Part shown: piece by piece, positions 1 to 9,508 of the stretch
Layout: each line of letters begins with the position of its first letter
How positions within the stretch are numbered: position 1 is the first letter of the stretch
Assembly (NCBI GenBank): GCA_963771545.1
Contig: CAVYTX010000003.1
Location: 496,001-560,000 of the forward strand
Direction: 5' to 3'
Length of the DNA stretch: 64,000 bases
DNA from: CAKZLS01 sp963771545
GTDB lineage: Bacteria > Pseudomonadota > Alphaproteobacteria > Rhodospirillales > Defluviicoccaceae
Position numbers and translations under genes: made by a program
Notes under the pieces: generated by a model
The model's database searches: none
Seen by the model: only the letters and a program-made list of their open reading frames with translations
What the model was told of the DNA's origin: nothing

Positions 1-54
1 AGAGACCACCTTTTATAACAATCGCTGGCGACAAAACATCGGAAGGGGACGTCC

Positions 55-2340
55 ATGCCGGAGGATCTGCGCGAGAGCGCGCTCGAATATCATCGTTTGT
101 CGCCGCCCGGAAAGCTTGCCGTGGTCGCGACCAAGCCGCTGGCCAATCAGCGCGATCTGGCGCTCGCCTATTCGCCGGGCGTTGCCGCCGCTTGCCGGGT
201 GATCGTCGAAGATCCGCTCGAGGCGGCGACCGTCACGGCGCGCGGCAATCTGATCGCGGTGATCACCAATGGCACGGCGGTGCTCGGGCTCGGCGCCATC
301 GGTCCGCTCGCCTCGAAGCCGGTGATGGAAGGGAAGGCGGTTCTATTCAAGAAGTTCTCGGGGATCGATGTCTTCGATATCGAGATCGACGCCACGGATC
401 CCGCGAGGTTCGTGGACATCGTCGCGAGCCTGGAACCCACCTTCGGCGGCATCAATCTCGAGGACATCAAGGCGCCGGAGTGCTTCGAGATCGAGGACGC
501 GCTGCGGGAACGCATGAAGATCCCGGTGTTTCACGACGACCAGCACGGAACGGCGATCATCGTCACCGCGGCGGTCATCAACGGTCTTCGGGTGGTCGGG
601 AAGGACATCGCATCGGTCAAACTGGTGACGTCGGGCGCCGGGGCCGCCGCGCTTGCCTGCCTCGATCTGTTGGTCGGCATGGGTCTGCCGGCCGGCAATA
701 TCTGGGTCACGGACATCGCCGGCGTGGCCTACCAGGGTCGGACCGAACTGATGGATCCCAGAAAGCAACGTTACGCCCAGCCCACCGAGGCCCGTTCGCT
801 CGCCGAGGTGATCGAGGGGGCCGATATCTTCCTCGGTCTCTCGGCGCCCGGGGTATTGAAACCCGAGATGGTCGAGACGATGGCCGATCGCCCCCTGATT
901 TTCGCGCTCGCCAATCCCGACCCCGAGATCCTGCCCGAGGAGGCGAAAGCCGTCCGGCCCGACGCCATCCTGGCGACGGGGCGCTCCGACTATCCCAATC
1001 AGGTCAATAACGTCCTTTGCTTTCCCTATATCTTCCGCGGGGCCCTGGATGTAGGGGCGACGGCCATCAACGAGGACATGAAGATCGCCTGCGCGATGGC
1101 GCTCGCCGATCTCGCGAATGCCGAGCCGTCGGATATCGTCGCGGCCGCTTACGGCGGCGAGGAGCTCAAATTCGGGCCGGAATACCTAATCCCCAAACCG
1201 TTCGATCCGCGTTTGATGGTGGAGGTCGCGCCAAGCGTGGCCAAGGCCGCCATGGACAGCGGCGTCGCGACCCGGCCGATCGAGGATTTCAAGGCGTATC
1301 GTCAACGGCTCAGCGCATTCGTTTTCCGCACGGGATCGCTCATGAAGCCGGTCTTCGAAAGCGCCAAACACCATCCGCGGCGGCTGGTCTATGCCGAGGG
1401 CGAGTTGCGCCGGGTTCTGCGGGCCACCCAGGTTGTCGTCGACGAAGGCCTCGCCCAGCCCATCCTCGTCGGCCGGCGCGCGATCATCGAAGCACGCCTT
1501 ATCGAACTCGCGCTCCGCATCGAGCCCGACGTTCATTTCAAGATTGTCGACCCCAATCACAATCCGCGCTACGAGGATCACTGGCGGGAGTACCACCGGA
1601 TCATGGAGCGGCGCGGGATTACGCCGGAAGCCGCCCAGCGGTTGATGCGGACGCGCACGACCGCCCTGGCGGCGGTGATGCTGCGGCTTGGCGAGACAGA
1701 CGCCGTGCTCTGTGGTCCGCTGGGCGACTATCGCATGCATCTTCGCCACGTTCTGGACGTCATCGGCAAGCGCGAGGGAGTCCAGGACGTTTCGGCCTTG
1801 CGCGCGCTTATTCATCCCCGGGGAACGTATTTCGTTTGTGATACCCACGTCACTCCCGACCCGACGGCGGAGGAAATCGCCGAGATGGCCATCCTCGCCG
1901 CCGAGGCCATCAGACGATTCGGCATCGAGCCGAAAGTGGCGCTGCTCTCGCACTCCAACTTCGGCAGTATCGACTGCCCTTCGGCGCGGAAGATGCGGAA
2001 GGCGCGGGTCTTGCTTGAACAGGTCGCGCCCGATCTGGAGTGCGAGGGAGAAATGCATGCGGACGCCGCTCTCTCGGAAGACATCCGCAATCGGATTTTT
2101 CCCAATTCACGGCTGAAAGGCGTGGCCAATCTGCTCATCATGCCGAACGTGGAGGCCGCCAATATCGCGCAGAGCATAATCAAGATTTTGGGGCAGGCCG
2201 TTCCCATCGGGCCGATCCTGATCGGCGTGGCGGGGCCGATTTACATCATGACCGAGTCGGTGTCCGTGCGCGGTCTCATCAACATGAGCGCTTTCACCGT
2301 GGTCGATGCCCAGGCACGGCCAGCAAGGATCCCCGGCTAG
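55..2340 (+). CDS. maeB: NADP-dependent malic enzyme (MaeB type)
   Basis: Oxidative decarboxylation of malate to pyruvate, giving NADPH in the cytoplasm; links the TCA cycle to pyruvate and acetyl-CoA. The 761-residue length is that of the bifunctional-looking MaeB family. An N-terminal malic domain (about 1-160) shows AYSPGVAAACR and the KPVMEGKAVLFKKF segment; a Rossmann NADP domain (about 165-400) shows the GAGAAALACL loop; a C-terminal phosphotransacetylase-like domain (about 430-755) is probably regulatory rather than catalytic, as known for this family. The start is supported by AAGGGGA just upstream. The stop codon directly abuts a palindromic repeat element that may end or stabilise the transcript. 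Confidence 0.95.
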   Translation: MPEDLRESALEYHRLSPPGKLAVVATKPLANQRDLALAYSPGVAAACRVIVEDPLEAATVTARGNLIAVITNGTAVLGLGAIGPLASKPVMEGKAVLFKKFSGIDVFDIEIDATDPARFVDIVASLEPTFGGINLEDIKAPECFEIEDALRERMKIPVFHDDQHGTAIIVTAAVINGLRVVGKDIASVKLVTSGAGAAALACLDLLVGMGLPAGNIWVTDIAGVAYQGRTELMDPRKQRYAQPTEARSLAEVIEGADIFLGLSAPGVLKPEMVETMADRPLIFALANPDPEILPEEAKAVRPDAILATGRSDYPNQVNNVLCFPYIFRGALDVGATAINEDMKIACAMALADLANAEPSDIVAAAYGGEELKFGPEYLIPKPFDPRLMVEVAPSVAKAAMDSGVATRPIEDFKAYRQRLSAFVFRTGSLMKPVFESAKHHPRRLVYAEGELRRVLRATQVVVDEGLAQPILVGRRAIIEARLIELALRIEPDVHFKIVDPNHNPRYEDHWREYHRIMERRGITPEAAQRLMRTRTTALAAVMLRLGETDAVLCGPLGDYRMHLRHVLDVIGKREGVQDVSALRALIHPRGTYFVCDTHVTPDPTAEEIAEMAILAAEAIRRFGIEPKVALLSHSNFGSIDCPSARKMRKARVLLEQVAPDLECEGEMHADAALSEDIRNRIFPNSRLKGVANLLIMPNVEAANIAQSIIKILGQAVPIGPILIGVAGPIYIMTESVSVRGLINMSAFTVVDAQARPARIPG

Positions 2341-2602
2341 TACCGTCTATCACGGTTCCGTGCCCCATGCGACGGCCTTCCGAGGCCGTCCCGCCAGGCG
2401 CGGGGCGCGCCGTGATGCTGGAGCATCACAAGCGGCCCGCAACGCCGCCGGGGGCCTCGGAAGACCGCCCGGAGGGTTGCTTTTCCCGCGTCCGCGGGGC
2501 GTCGACGGCGCTTGACGATGCTCCGGCGTCGCCGGCGCACCGCCTCCTGCCGAGGACACGGGAAAAGCAATCACATGGGGCACGGAACTGTGATAGTCGG
2601 TA
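2341..2602. repeat. TA-flanked palindromic element, copy 1 (262 bp)
   Basis: Non-coding element starting at the base after the maeB stop. Ends are inverted repeats (left TACCGTCTATCACGGTTCCG, right matching with a few changes) bounded by TA, with CTAG directly outside both ends. Two long internal stems: 2373-2387 with 2453-2467, and 2477-2488 (TTGCTTTTCCCG) with 2559-2570 (CGGGAAAAGCAA, 12 of 12 paired), plus a small GATGC/GCATC hairpin. It shares its layout with copies at 29332 and 63400 although much of the sequence differs. The stretch to the next gene holds nothing else. Confidence 0.8.
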
Positions 2603-2651
2603 CTAGGTGTTCGCTGGGTTCGATCAATCAAAACCGAGGGGGAGCGGGGGA

Positions 2652-4247
2652 ATGAGTGAGTGGTGGCGGGGCGCGGTGATCTACCAGATCTATCCGCGAA
2701 GCTTTTTGGATACCAATGCCGACGGCATCGGCGATTTGGCGGGAATCGTTGGCAATCTGGACTATATCGCCAGTCTCGGCGTCGACGGCATCTGGATCTC
2801 GCCGTTCTTTCCATCGCCCATGAAGGACTTCGGGTACGACGTCGCCGACTATTGCGATGTGGACCCCATGTTTGGAACCTTGAGCGATTTCGACCGGGTG
2901 CTGACGGAAGCCCACCGGCGGGGACTTAAGGTGATCATCGATCAGGTGTACTCCCACAACTCCGACCGGCATCCCTGGTTCGTCGAGAGCCGTTCCAGCC
3001 GCGACAACCCGAAAGCCGATTGGTACGTGTGGGCCGATCCCAAGGAAGACGGCACGCCGCCCAACAACTGGCTCGCCGTTTTCGGCGGACCGTCCTGGGA
3101 TTGGGACACCCGCCGGCGGCAATATTACTTGCACAATTTTCTCAAGGAACAGCCGGACCTGAATCTCCACAACCTCGATGTCCAGCAGGCGGTTCTCGAT
3201 GCCGCGGCCTTTTGGCTGAATCGCGGCGTCGACGGGTTTCGCCTGGATGTGGCCAACTTTTTCATGCACGATCCGCAATTGCGCGACAATCCGCCGTTCG
3301 CCCATCCCAACCCGATCAAGCCCTACTGGCTGCAGCGGCAGGTCTACAACCGGACGCGGCCGGAAAACCTGGTGTTCGTCGCTCGTCTGCGCGCTCTTCT
3401 GGATCGCTACCCGGACCGCATGGCCGTGGCCGAAATCGCCAGCGACGATCCCGTGGGGACCATGGTGGCGTACACCGACGGTGCGGACCGCTATCACACG
3501 GCCTACAGTTTCGTTTTTCTCCGCCAGTCGCTGGGCGCCGTGCATATCCGGCGGTCGGTGGAAGCGATGCTGGCCGCTTCCGCGACGGCCTGGCCGTCGT
3601 GGGCGTTCAGCAACCATGACGTGGAGCGGGTGGTGTCGCGCTGGGGCGGCGACGCCGGATCCTCGCCGGCCCTCGCCAAGGTGTTGATGGCGATGCTCGT
3701 CTCGCTGCGCGGAACCCTGTTTATCTATCAGGGCGAGGAATTGGGGCTGCCGCAGGCCGAGGTTCACTTCGATCGTCTTCAGGATCCCGAGGGAATAAAC
3801 TTCTGGCCCGAGCACAAGGGCCGCGACGGCGCCCGCACGCCCATGCCGTGGCGATCCGAAACGCCCCACGCCGGTTTTTCCGATGGCGAGCCGTGGCTGC
3901 CCATCGATCCCGCCCACGGTCCTCTTGCCGTCGACCGGCAGGCGTCCGACCCGTCGTCGATGCTTAATTTCACCCGCGCGCTGCTTGCCTGGCGAAAGCG
4001 GCACCCGGCTCTCATCGACGGCGATATCCGGTTCCTGGACATGCCCGAGCCGGTGCTGGCGTTCGAGAGATCAAGCTCCGGCGAGCGCCTGCTCTGCGTC
4101 TTCAACCCGAGCACCGAGCCGGCCCGGGTCCGCCTTCCGGTGGTGGGCTCGCCGACGCCGCTCGACGGTCCCGGCCTACCCGGCGATCTTGAGGGCGATC
4201 ACGTCCGTTTGCCCGGGTATGGCGCCGTGTTCGCGATATTGGAGTGA
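2652..4247 (+). CDS. GH13 family alpha-glucosidase
   Basis: Cytoplasmic alpha-amylase superfamily enzyme, likely hydrolysing short alpha-glucosides such as maltose-type or sucrose-type sugars. 531 residues, no signal peptide, beginning WWRGAVIYQIYPRSF as in bacterial alpha-glucosidases. GH13 conserved regions are visible: nucleophile Asp in GFRLDVAN, acid/base Glu in VAEIASDD, and the transition-state Asp in FSNHDVER. The C-terminus is the usual beta-sandwich. The ATG at 2652 follows GGGAGCGGGGG and is preferred over an upstream in-frame start at 2607. Exact substrate cannot be read from sequence; trehalose synthase or oligo-1,6-glucosidase are less likely. Confidence 0.88.
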   Translation: MSEWWRGAVIYQIYPRSFLDTNADGIGDLAGIVGNLDYIASLGVDGIWISPFFPSPMKDFGYDVADYCDVDPMFGTLSDFDRVLTEAHRRGLKVIIDQVYSHNSDRHPWFVESRSSRDNPKADWYVWADPKEDGTPPNNWLAVFGGPSWDWDTRRRQYYLHNFLKEQPDLNLHNLDVQQAVLDAAAFWLNRGVDGFRLDVANFFMHDPQLRDNPPFAHPNPIKPYWLQRQVYNRTRPENLVFVARLRALLDRYPDRMAVAEIASDDPVGTMVAYTDGADRYHTAYSFVFLRQSLGAVHIRRSVEAMLAASATAWPSWAFSNHDVERVVSRWGGDAGSSPALAKVLMAMLVSLRGTLFIYQGEELGLPQAEVHFDRLQDPEGINFWPEHKGRDGARTPMPWRSETPHAGFSDGEPWLPIDPAHGPLAVDRQASDPSSMLNFTRALLAWRKRHPALIDGDIRFLDMPEPVLAFERSSSGERLLCVFNPSTEPARVRLPVVGSPTPLDGPGLPGDLEGDHVRLPGYGAVFAILE

Positions 4248-4536
4248 TCCGGGGCATGCCAATGGGCCTCGGAATAAAACCCACCGCCGTCATTTGGCCT
4301 TGATTCTGATGCTCTTTAATGAGTATCGACTATATCGTTCGGAGGTTTGTCACCATCGCGCTTGTGAGACGCTGGGGAAGCGCGTTACGATCAAAGGCGA
4401 TGCGTGCTACCCGCTGTTCGGGTATGCCGGCGTTTACCCTGCCGGGACGAGCTTTGCCGGAAATGATCGGCATGGCTGAAAAAGCCGGATGGGGACGTAA
4501 TCTTTAAAGATTTTTGCTGCAACTTATAAGAGCAGC
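4248..4536. other. Intergenic region without recognised gene
   Basis: Gap between the GH13 gene and the type I secretion gene. A 62-codon reading frame at 4319 has no ribosome site or recognisable domain and is not called. The downstream end becomes AT-rich and carries the promoter candidate listed separately. Confidence 0.5.
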
Positions 4537-4565
4537 TTGTTCACTATTCGCGTTTAAGGTATAAA
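4537..4565 (+). promoter_or_regulatory. Candidate sigma70-type promoter for type I secretion genes
   Basis: TTGTTC, 17-bp spacer, TATAAA in an otherwise GC-rich gap, about 75 bp upstream of the ABC transporter start. Good spacing and near-consensus hexamers; not experimentally supported. Confidence 0.5.
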
Positions 4566-4638
4566 CGATGAGCTCTTACCCCCGTGGCGGGCAACGGGCT
4601 CTTCATTTTCGGAACAACGGCCGAGATCAAGGATAGAT

Positions 4639-6400
4639 ATGACGCAGGACGACGCAAACCCCTTGAGGGCGGCGCTGAAGCAAGTCCGCAGGGCGATACC
4701 GCTCGTGTTGATTTTCAGCTGTTTCATTAATCTGCTGGTCCTCACATCGCCCATCTACATGTTGCAGGTCTTTACCCGTGTGCTTTCGAGCGGCAAGGTC
4801 GAAACCCTGATTTTCATGACCATCATCGCCGGTGTCGCCGTCGCGGTCATGGGGGCTCTCGAAATGGTCAGGACCAAGCTCCTGGGCCGGATCAGCCGAT
4901 GGCTGGAACAGACACTGGCGCCCGAGTTGATTCAGGTGAGCATGCGCGGCGCGCTGCACGGGACGTCGACGGGCGCTCAGCCGTTGCGCGATTTGCAGAG
5001 CATTCGCAATCTCCTGGGCGGGAACGGCATCAAGGCGGTGCTCGATTTTCCGTGGATGCCGATCTTTCTGGCGGTCATCTGGTTCATGCATCCGTTGCTC
5101 GGCATCATCGCCATCGTCGCGGCGGTTATTCTGTTTTGCATCGCCGTACTGAATGAATACGTGTCGCGCAGGCCCCTGAGGCAAGCGGGAGCGGCGTCCA
5201 TCGCCGCCAACCAACGGGTGGAGACGGCGACCCGCAATGCCGAGGTTCTGCACGCCATGGGCATGCTTCCCGGGTTCCTCACCGGGTGGAGCCGTCAGAA
5301 CCAAAAGGCGCTCGACGAGAACCTCGTCGCCGGCGATCGCAATGCCGCGGTGGCAGGCTTTTCCAAGTTCTTTCGTGTCTTTGTTCAGATGCTGATCCTC
5401 GGCGCCGGCGCCTATCTGGTTCTTCAAGGTGAAATGGCGCCGGGCGGAATGATCGCCGGTTCCATCCTGCTGGGCCGGGCCCTTGCTCCGGTCGATCAAT
5501 TGATCGGCGCGTGGCGTCAACTGGTGCTGGCGCGGGATGCCTGGGAACGCTTGAAGCGGCTCCTGGAGCGCGTGCCGCCGCGCAAGGAAAACATGCCGTT
5601 GCCGGCCCCCAAGGGGCAGCTCTCCTGCGAGCGGGTCATCTTCATGCAGCGGGGGCGCGAACAACCGGTGCTCGCCGGGATCAACTTCGTCCTCGAGCCC
5701 GGCGAAGCCATGGGTGTCATCGGGCCCTCGGCGTCGGGCAAGACCACGCTGTGCAAGATTTCTGGTGGGAACATGGCAGCCGACGCGGGGCAACGCCCGT
5801 CTCGACGGCGCCGACATGTTCGAATGGCCGGCGGACCAGCTCGGACCCTTCATTGGCTATCTTCCCCAGGACGTGGAGCTGTTTTCGGGGTCGGTGAAGG
5901 AAAACATCGCCCGGCTCTATCCCGATCCGGACCCGGAGGCGGTGGTCGAGGCGGCCACCATCGCCGGTGTCCACGAGATGATTTTGCATCTGCCGCAGGG
6001 CTACGAGACGGAGATCGGCGAGAGCGGATCGTTCCTGTCCGGGGGCCAGCGCCAGCGCATCGGCCTGGCCCGCGCCCTCTATGGCAAGCCGCGGCTCGTG
6101 GTGCTCGACGAGCCCAACGCCAGCTTGGATGGCGAGGGCGAGGCGGCCCTGGTGAAGGCCATCGAGACGGTCAAGGCTTGGGGCGGCACCGTGGTGCTGG
6201 TTGCCCATCAGCCCAGTATCCTGAAGCCGGTGGACAAACTTCTGGTGCTTCGCAACGGAGTCATGGAGATGTTCGGCCCCCGCGACGAAGTTCTCGGAAA
6301 GTTGAGGCCGGTTAAGCTGCCCGCCGACAAACGGCCGCGCGTCGTCAGCAACCAGACCGCCTCGCCTTCGGCCGGCGCGGCCGGCGCGGCCGGCGAATAG
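4639..6400 (+). pseudogene. prtD: Type I secretion ABC transporter (PrtD family), single-base frameshift
   Basis: Inner-membrane permease/ATPase of a type I secretion system, exporting RTX proteins with the HlyD-like adaptor that follows. About 586 residues if repaired, normal for PrtD. The N-terminal membrane domain has several hydrophobic helices (about 20-290). Walker A is GPSASGKTT; signature LSGGQRQRIGLARAL; Walker B LVVLDEP; H-loop VAHQPS. The frame shifts at about 5758-5761: reading past KTTLCKI in the original frame gives low-quality sequence, whereas removing one T from the TTT run restores LVGTWQPTRG and the rest of the ATPase domain. Either a sequencing error or a real inactivation. 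Confidence 0.85.
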
Positions 6401-6436
6401 CGGCCTTGAAGGCAGAGAAGAAAAAGGGTTCACAAC

Positions 6437-7819
6437 ATGTCAAATGAACTGCAGTCGACGGAAGCCAAGCTGCCGGCGCTCGCGCTCGCCCAAGGACAAG
6501 GCGCCGGCGCGCCACCCCCGCCTCCGGCCCTCGGGCGCGAGCTCAGGCGGCCGGCTCTGGTGGGGTTCGCCGTCGTGGTCGCGTTCTTCGTCATCGGTGG
6601 CGGCTGGGCCGCGACGGCGCCGCTCTCGGCCGCGGCCATCGCGTCGGGCGTGGTCAGTCCCGAAGGCAGCATCCGCACGGTTCAACATCTCGAGGGCGGC
6701 ATCATCCGCGAGATTTTGGTCCGGGAAGGCGACGTGGTGCAGAAGGGCGACGTCTTGATGGTGCTCGATGACGTTCAAGCCCAGGCGGAGGTCGGCGCGC
6801 TGTCCAACCGTCTGGAAATGCTGGCCGCCCGCGAGGCGCGTCTCGATGCCGAACGCAACGGCGAGGCCGAGATCCGGTTCGATCACCCGGCGCTCGCCGA
6901 CAGGAACGATCCCGGCGTCCAGGAGATTATCGCTCAGCAGCGCAACCAGTTCGAAACCCGCAAGGCCACCGACGAGGGCCGCGAGGCTATTCTCGCGCAA
7001 CGGATCGCCCAGAATGAGCAGCAGATCATCGGGTTCGAACGCCAGATCACCGGTACGCGGCGGCAAATGGAGCTGATTCGCGAGGAGCTGGGGGCCAAAA
7101 AAATCCTGGTCGCCAAGGGCTATGCGCCCAAGCCCCAGCTTTTGGCGTTGCAGCGCGAGGAAGCCGAATTGCTGGGGACCGAGGGCGAATTGCTGGCCCG
7201 CATTGCCCGCACCGAAGAGACCATCGGCGAAACCAAACTGCAGATCATCAACATCAAGATGACCCGCGTCGAAGAGGCCGACACCGAGTTGACCGATGTG
7301 CAGTCGCGCCGCGCCGAGGTGGAGCAGCAGATCAAGCAGAGCCTCGACAAGCTGTCGCGGACGACGATCACGGCGCCGGTGCCGGGCACCGTTTTGAACC
7401 TGAAGTTCAAAACCCTCGGCGGCGTCGTGCGCCCCGGCGAGCCGGTCTTCGACATCGTGCCCTCGGAGGTGGAGCTGATCATCGACGCGCGGCTGTCGCC
7501 GAAGGATATCGACGACGTCCATGTGGGAATGCACGGCTATGTCATGTTCCCCACATACCCCCAGCGGTTCATGAAGCGGATCGAGGCCGAGTTGATCCAT
7601 GTATCGGCCGATTCAATGCAGGACGAGCGGACCGGGATGCCGTATTACACGGCCCGGATCCGGGTCGACGCCGACCAGCTCAAGGAAGTCGCGCCGGAGG
7701 TGGTACTCCAACCCGGTTTGCCGGCGGAGGCGTACCTTTCGGTAAGGGAGCAGACGCTGCTCGAATATCTCATGCAGCCGGTTTTCCAGACCTTCGAGCA
7801 TACCTTCCGCGAGTCGTGA
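6437..7819 (+). CDS. prtE: HlyD family type I secretion periplasmic adaptor
   Basis: Membrane fusion protein linking the PrtD-type ABC transporter to a TolC-like outer membrane channel. 460 residues: short cytoplasmic N-terminus, one membrane helix (about 37-60), lipoyl half with SIRTVQHLEGGIIREILV, a long coiled-coil hairpin (about 105-290), and the C-terminal beta-domain with DLR-type motif PFDIVPSE-like sequence (EPVFDIVPSEVELII). Start follows AGAGAAGAAAAAGGG. It sits 36 bp after the ABC gene, so the two are very probably one operon. No TolC gene is in the window. Confidence 0.92.
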   Translation: MSNELQSTEAKLPALALAQGQGAGAPPPPPALGRELRRPALVGFAVVVAFFVIGGGWAATAPLSAAAIASGVVSPEGSIRTVQHLEGGIIREILVREGDVVQKGDVLMVLDDVQAQAEVGALSNRLEMLAAREARLDAERNGEAEIRFDHPALADRNDPGVQEIIAQQRNQFETRKATDEGREAILAQRIAQNEQQIIGFERQITGTRRQMELIREELGAKKILVAKGYAPKPQLLALQREEAELLGTEGELLARIARTEETIGETKLQIINIKMTRVEEADTELTDVQSRRAEVEQQIKQSLDKLSRTTITAPVPGTVLNLKFKTLGGVVRPGEPVFDIVPSEVELIIDARLSPKDIDDVHVGMHGYVMFPTYPQRFMKRIEAELIHVSADSMQDERTGMPYYTARIRVDADQLKEVAPEVVLQPGLPAEAYLSVREQTLLEYLMQPVFQTFEHTFRES

Positions 7820-7877
7820 GGCGGGCCGCGCGCCCTCCGAATACCGGCGCGGCGCGGCGGCCGGGAAAGATCGGGAG

Positions 7878-8870
7878 ATGAGGTCGGAGTTCATATTCGA
7901 GCGCGCGCCCTTCGTCTCGGCGCACGCCTCGACGATCGTCGATGCCGGCGTCGACACCGGCGCCGGCCTGGTGGCCGCCTGGTTCGGCGGATCGCGCGAA
8001 GGGCGCCGCGACGTGGGCATTTGGCTGGCCCGGCGCGAGGGCGAGGCGGGCGGCTGGTCGGAGCCGGTGGAGGTGGCCAACGGCGTGGTCGGCCGTTGGA
8101 AACGTTATCCCTGCTGGAACCCCGTTCTTCACCAGCCGGCGAGCGGACCGCTGGTGCTGTTCTATAAGGTGGGGCCCACTCCCAGCCGCTGGTGGGGCAT
8201 GCTCGCCACGTCGCAGGACCGGGGCCGCACCTGGTCGCCGCCGCGGCGCCTGCCGCCGGGATTTCTGGGGCCCATCAAGAACAAACCGGTGGAGATGCCC
8301 AACGGCGGGCTCTTGTGCCCGTCCAGCACGGAAGACACCGGCTGGCGCGTTCATCTGGAGCACACGGCTGACCTCGGCCATACGTGGAGCCAGTCCGAAC
8401 CGCTCAACGACGGCAAGGTGTTCGCCGCCATCCAGCCCAGCATCCTGACCTATCCGAGCGGCCGCATGCAGATCCTCTGCCGGACCCGCCAAGGGGTGAT
8501 CGCCGAATGCCGCTCCGACGACGGCGGCTACACCTGGTCGGAGATGATGCCGACCATGCTGCCCAACCCCGACAGCGGCACCGACGCCGTGATGCTGGCG
8601 GACGGCCGGGCGCTGCTGGTCTACAACCACTCCAACCGCCACCGGTCGCCGCTCAACGTGGCCCTTTCGAATGACGGCGGCCATTGGCAAGCGGCGCGGG
8701 TCCTGGAGGACGGCCTCGGCGAGTTCTCCTATCCGGCGGTGATCCAGGGCCGCGACGGGCTGGTGCATATCACCTACACCTGGAACCGCCACCGCATCAA
8801 ACACGTGGTCCTCAATCCCGCCGAGTTGACGCTGGTGGACATCCAGGGCGGCCTCTGGCCGGAGGAGTGA
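7878..8870 (+). CDS. BNR/Asp-box sialidase-like glycosidase
   Basis: Member of the sialidase-fold (six-bladed propeller) family. 330 residues with at least four Asp-box type motifs: SQDRGRTWS, TADLGHTWS, SDDGGYTWS and a shorter SNDGGHWQ. An AAWFGGSREGRRDVGIW segment near the N-terminus is typical of the bacterial subgroup annotated exo-alpha-sialidase. No signal peptide is visible, so it is probably cytoplasmic, and true sialidase activity is uncertain; related proteins act on other sugars or are uncharacterised. ATG at 7878 follows ATCGGGAG. Confidence 0.75.
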   Translation: MRSEFIFERAPFVSAHASTIVDAGVDTGAGLVAAWFGGSREGRRDVGIWLARREGEAGGWSEPVEVANGVVGRWKRYPCWNPVLHQPASGPLVLFYKVGPTPSRWWGMLATSQDRGRTWSPPRRLPPGFLGPIKNKPVEMPNGGLLCPSSTEDTGWRVHLEHTADLGHTWSQSEPLNDGKVFAAIQPSILTYPSGRMQILCRTRQGVIAECRSDDGGYTWSEMMPTMLPNPDSGTDAVMLADGRALLVYNHSNRHRSPLNVALSNDGGHWQAARVLEDGLGEFSYPAVIQGRDGLVHITYTWNRHRIKHVVLNPAELTLVDIQGGLWPEE

Positions 8871-9224
8871 TCGCGTCACTGGCGCGACTAAACGCCCGGA
8901 AACTCGGCGATTTCCGCCGCGAGTTTATAATTTTTCGAAAAATTTAACGAAGGAAGTGTGAACCAGTTCACAGTGGCGCGCCGGCATCCGGCGTACTGTC
9001 CTTGCCAGGTTAACGAAGGATTTCAAATACCCCGAGTTCTAGCGGGCCTCGGGCAAGGAATGACGGAGGACGCCATGGTCGGGATCAAAACAACTCGCGG
9101 CGCCGATCAATGGGCGGGCCGCCAAGACCAATCCCCGACGCGCCCCGGTCAAGGTCCGCGGGGACGGGGGTCCGAATGGGAATTAGACCGCGACAGCGAT
9201 CCGGATCGGAGAGGGGGGAGTGGG
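8871..9224. other. Intergenic region, nothing recognised
   Basis: About 350 bases after the sialidase-like gene. Two similar short phrases (TTAACGAAGGA at about 8943 and 9011) recur. No convincing gene; a long open frame from 8958 lacks domain signal except for the small tail ORF listed next. Confidence 0.4.
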
Positions 9225-9311
9225 ATGGAGATGGAAAAGGTGTCACGCATCGTGTTCAGCGGCATAACCGTGTGGCTGGCGATTTTGGCTGGTATGAGCG
9301 TATTTATGTAA
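9225..9311 (+). CDS. Possible 28-residue single-span membrane peptide
   Basis: Short open frame MEMEKVSRIV... followed by an uninterrupted hydrophobic stretch (FSGITVWLAILAGMSVFM) that could span the membrane. A strong purine-rich ribosome site (GAGAGGGGGGAG) lies a few bases before the ATG. No family recognised. Equally the tail of a longer non-coding frame, so only a candidate. Confidence 0.3.
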   Translation: MEMEKVSRIVFSGITVWLAILAGMSVFM

Positions 9312-9508
9312 GGAATTTCGGGAGGTTTGGCGGCGTTGGGTGGTAACGTCCGCCACATTCGGGCCCCTGGCACGGGCCGCCACCGGACGCGCGAGCGCCT
9401 CTCTCGCAGGAGGTCTGTAAGGGGGGGTCGTGCCGGTCCGGCACACCACGTCAGGTGGCGGCGCACCGGCCAGGGGTCCTTTTCTCTCCTTGCCTCCCAT
9501 GGCGACAG
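9312..9508. other. Gap downstream of outer membrane barrel gene
   Basis: GC-rich spacer with short inverted repeats; no gene recognised and no clear U-tract terminator. Confidence 0.4.

Noticed and set aside
4319..4507. 62-codon frame in the gap before prtD
   Set aside because: No ribosome site, no domain, frame interrupted in context of AT-rich promoter DNA.
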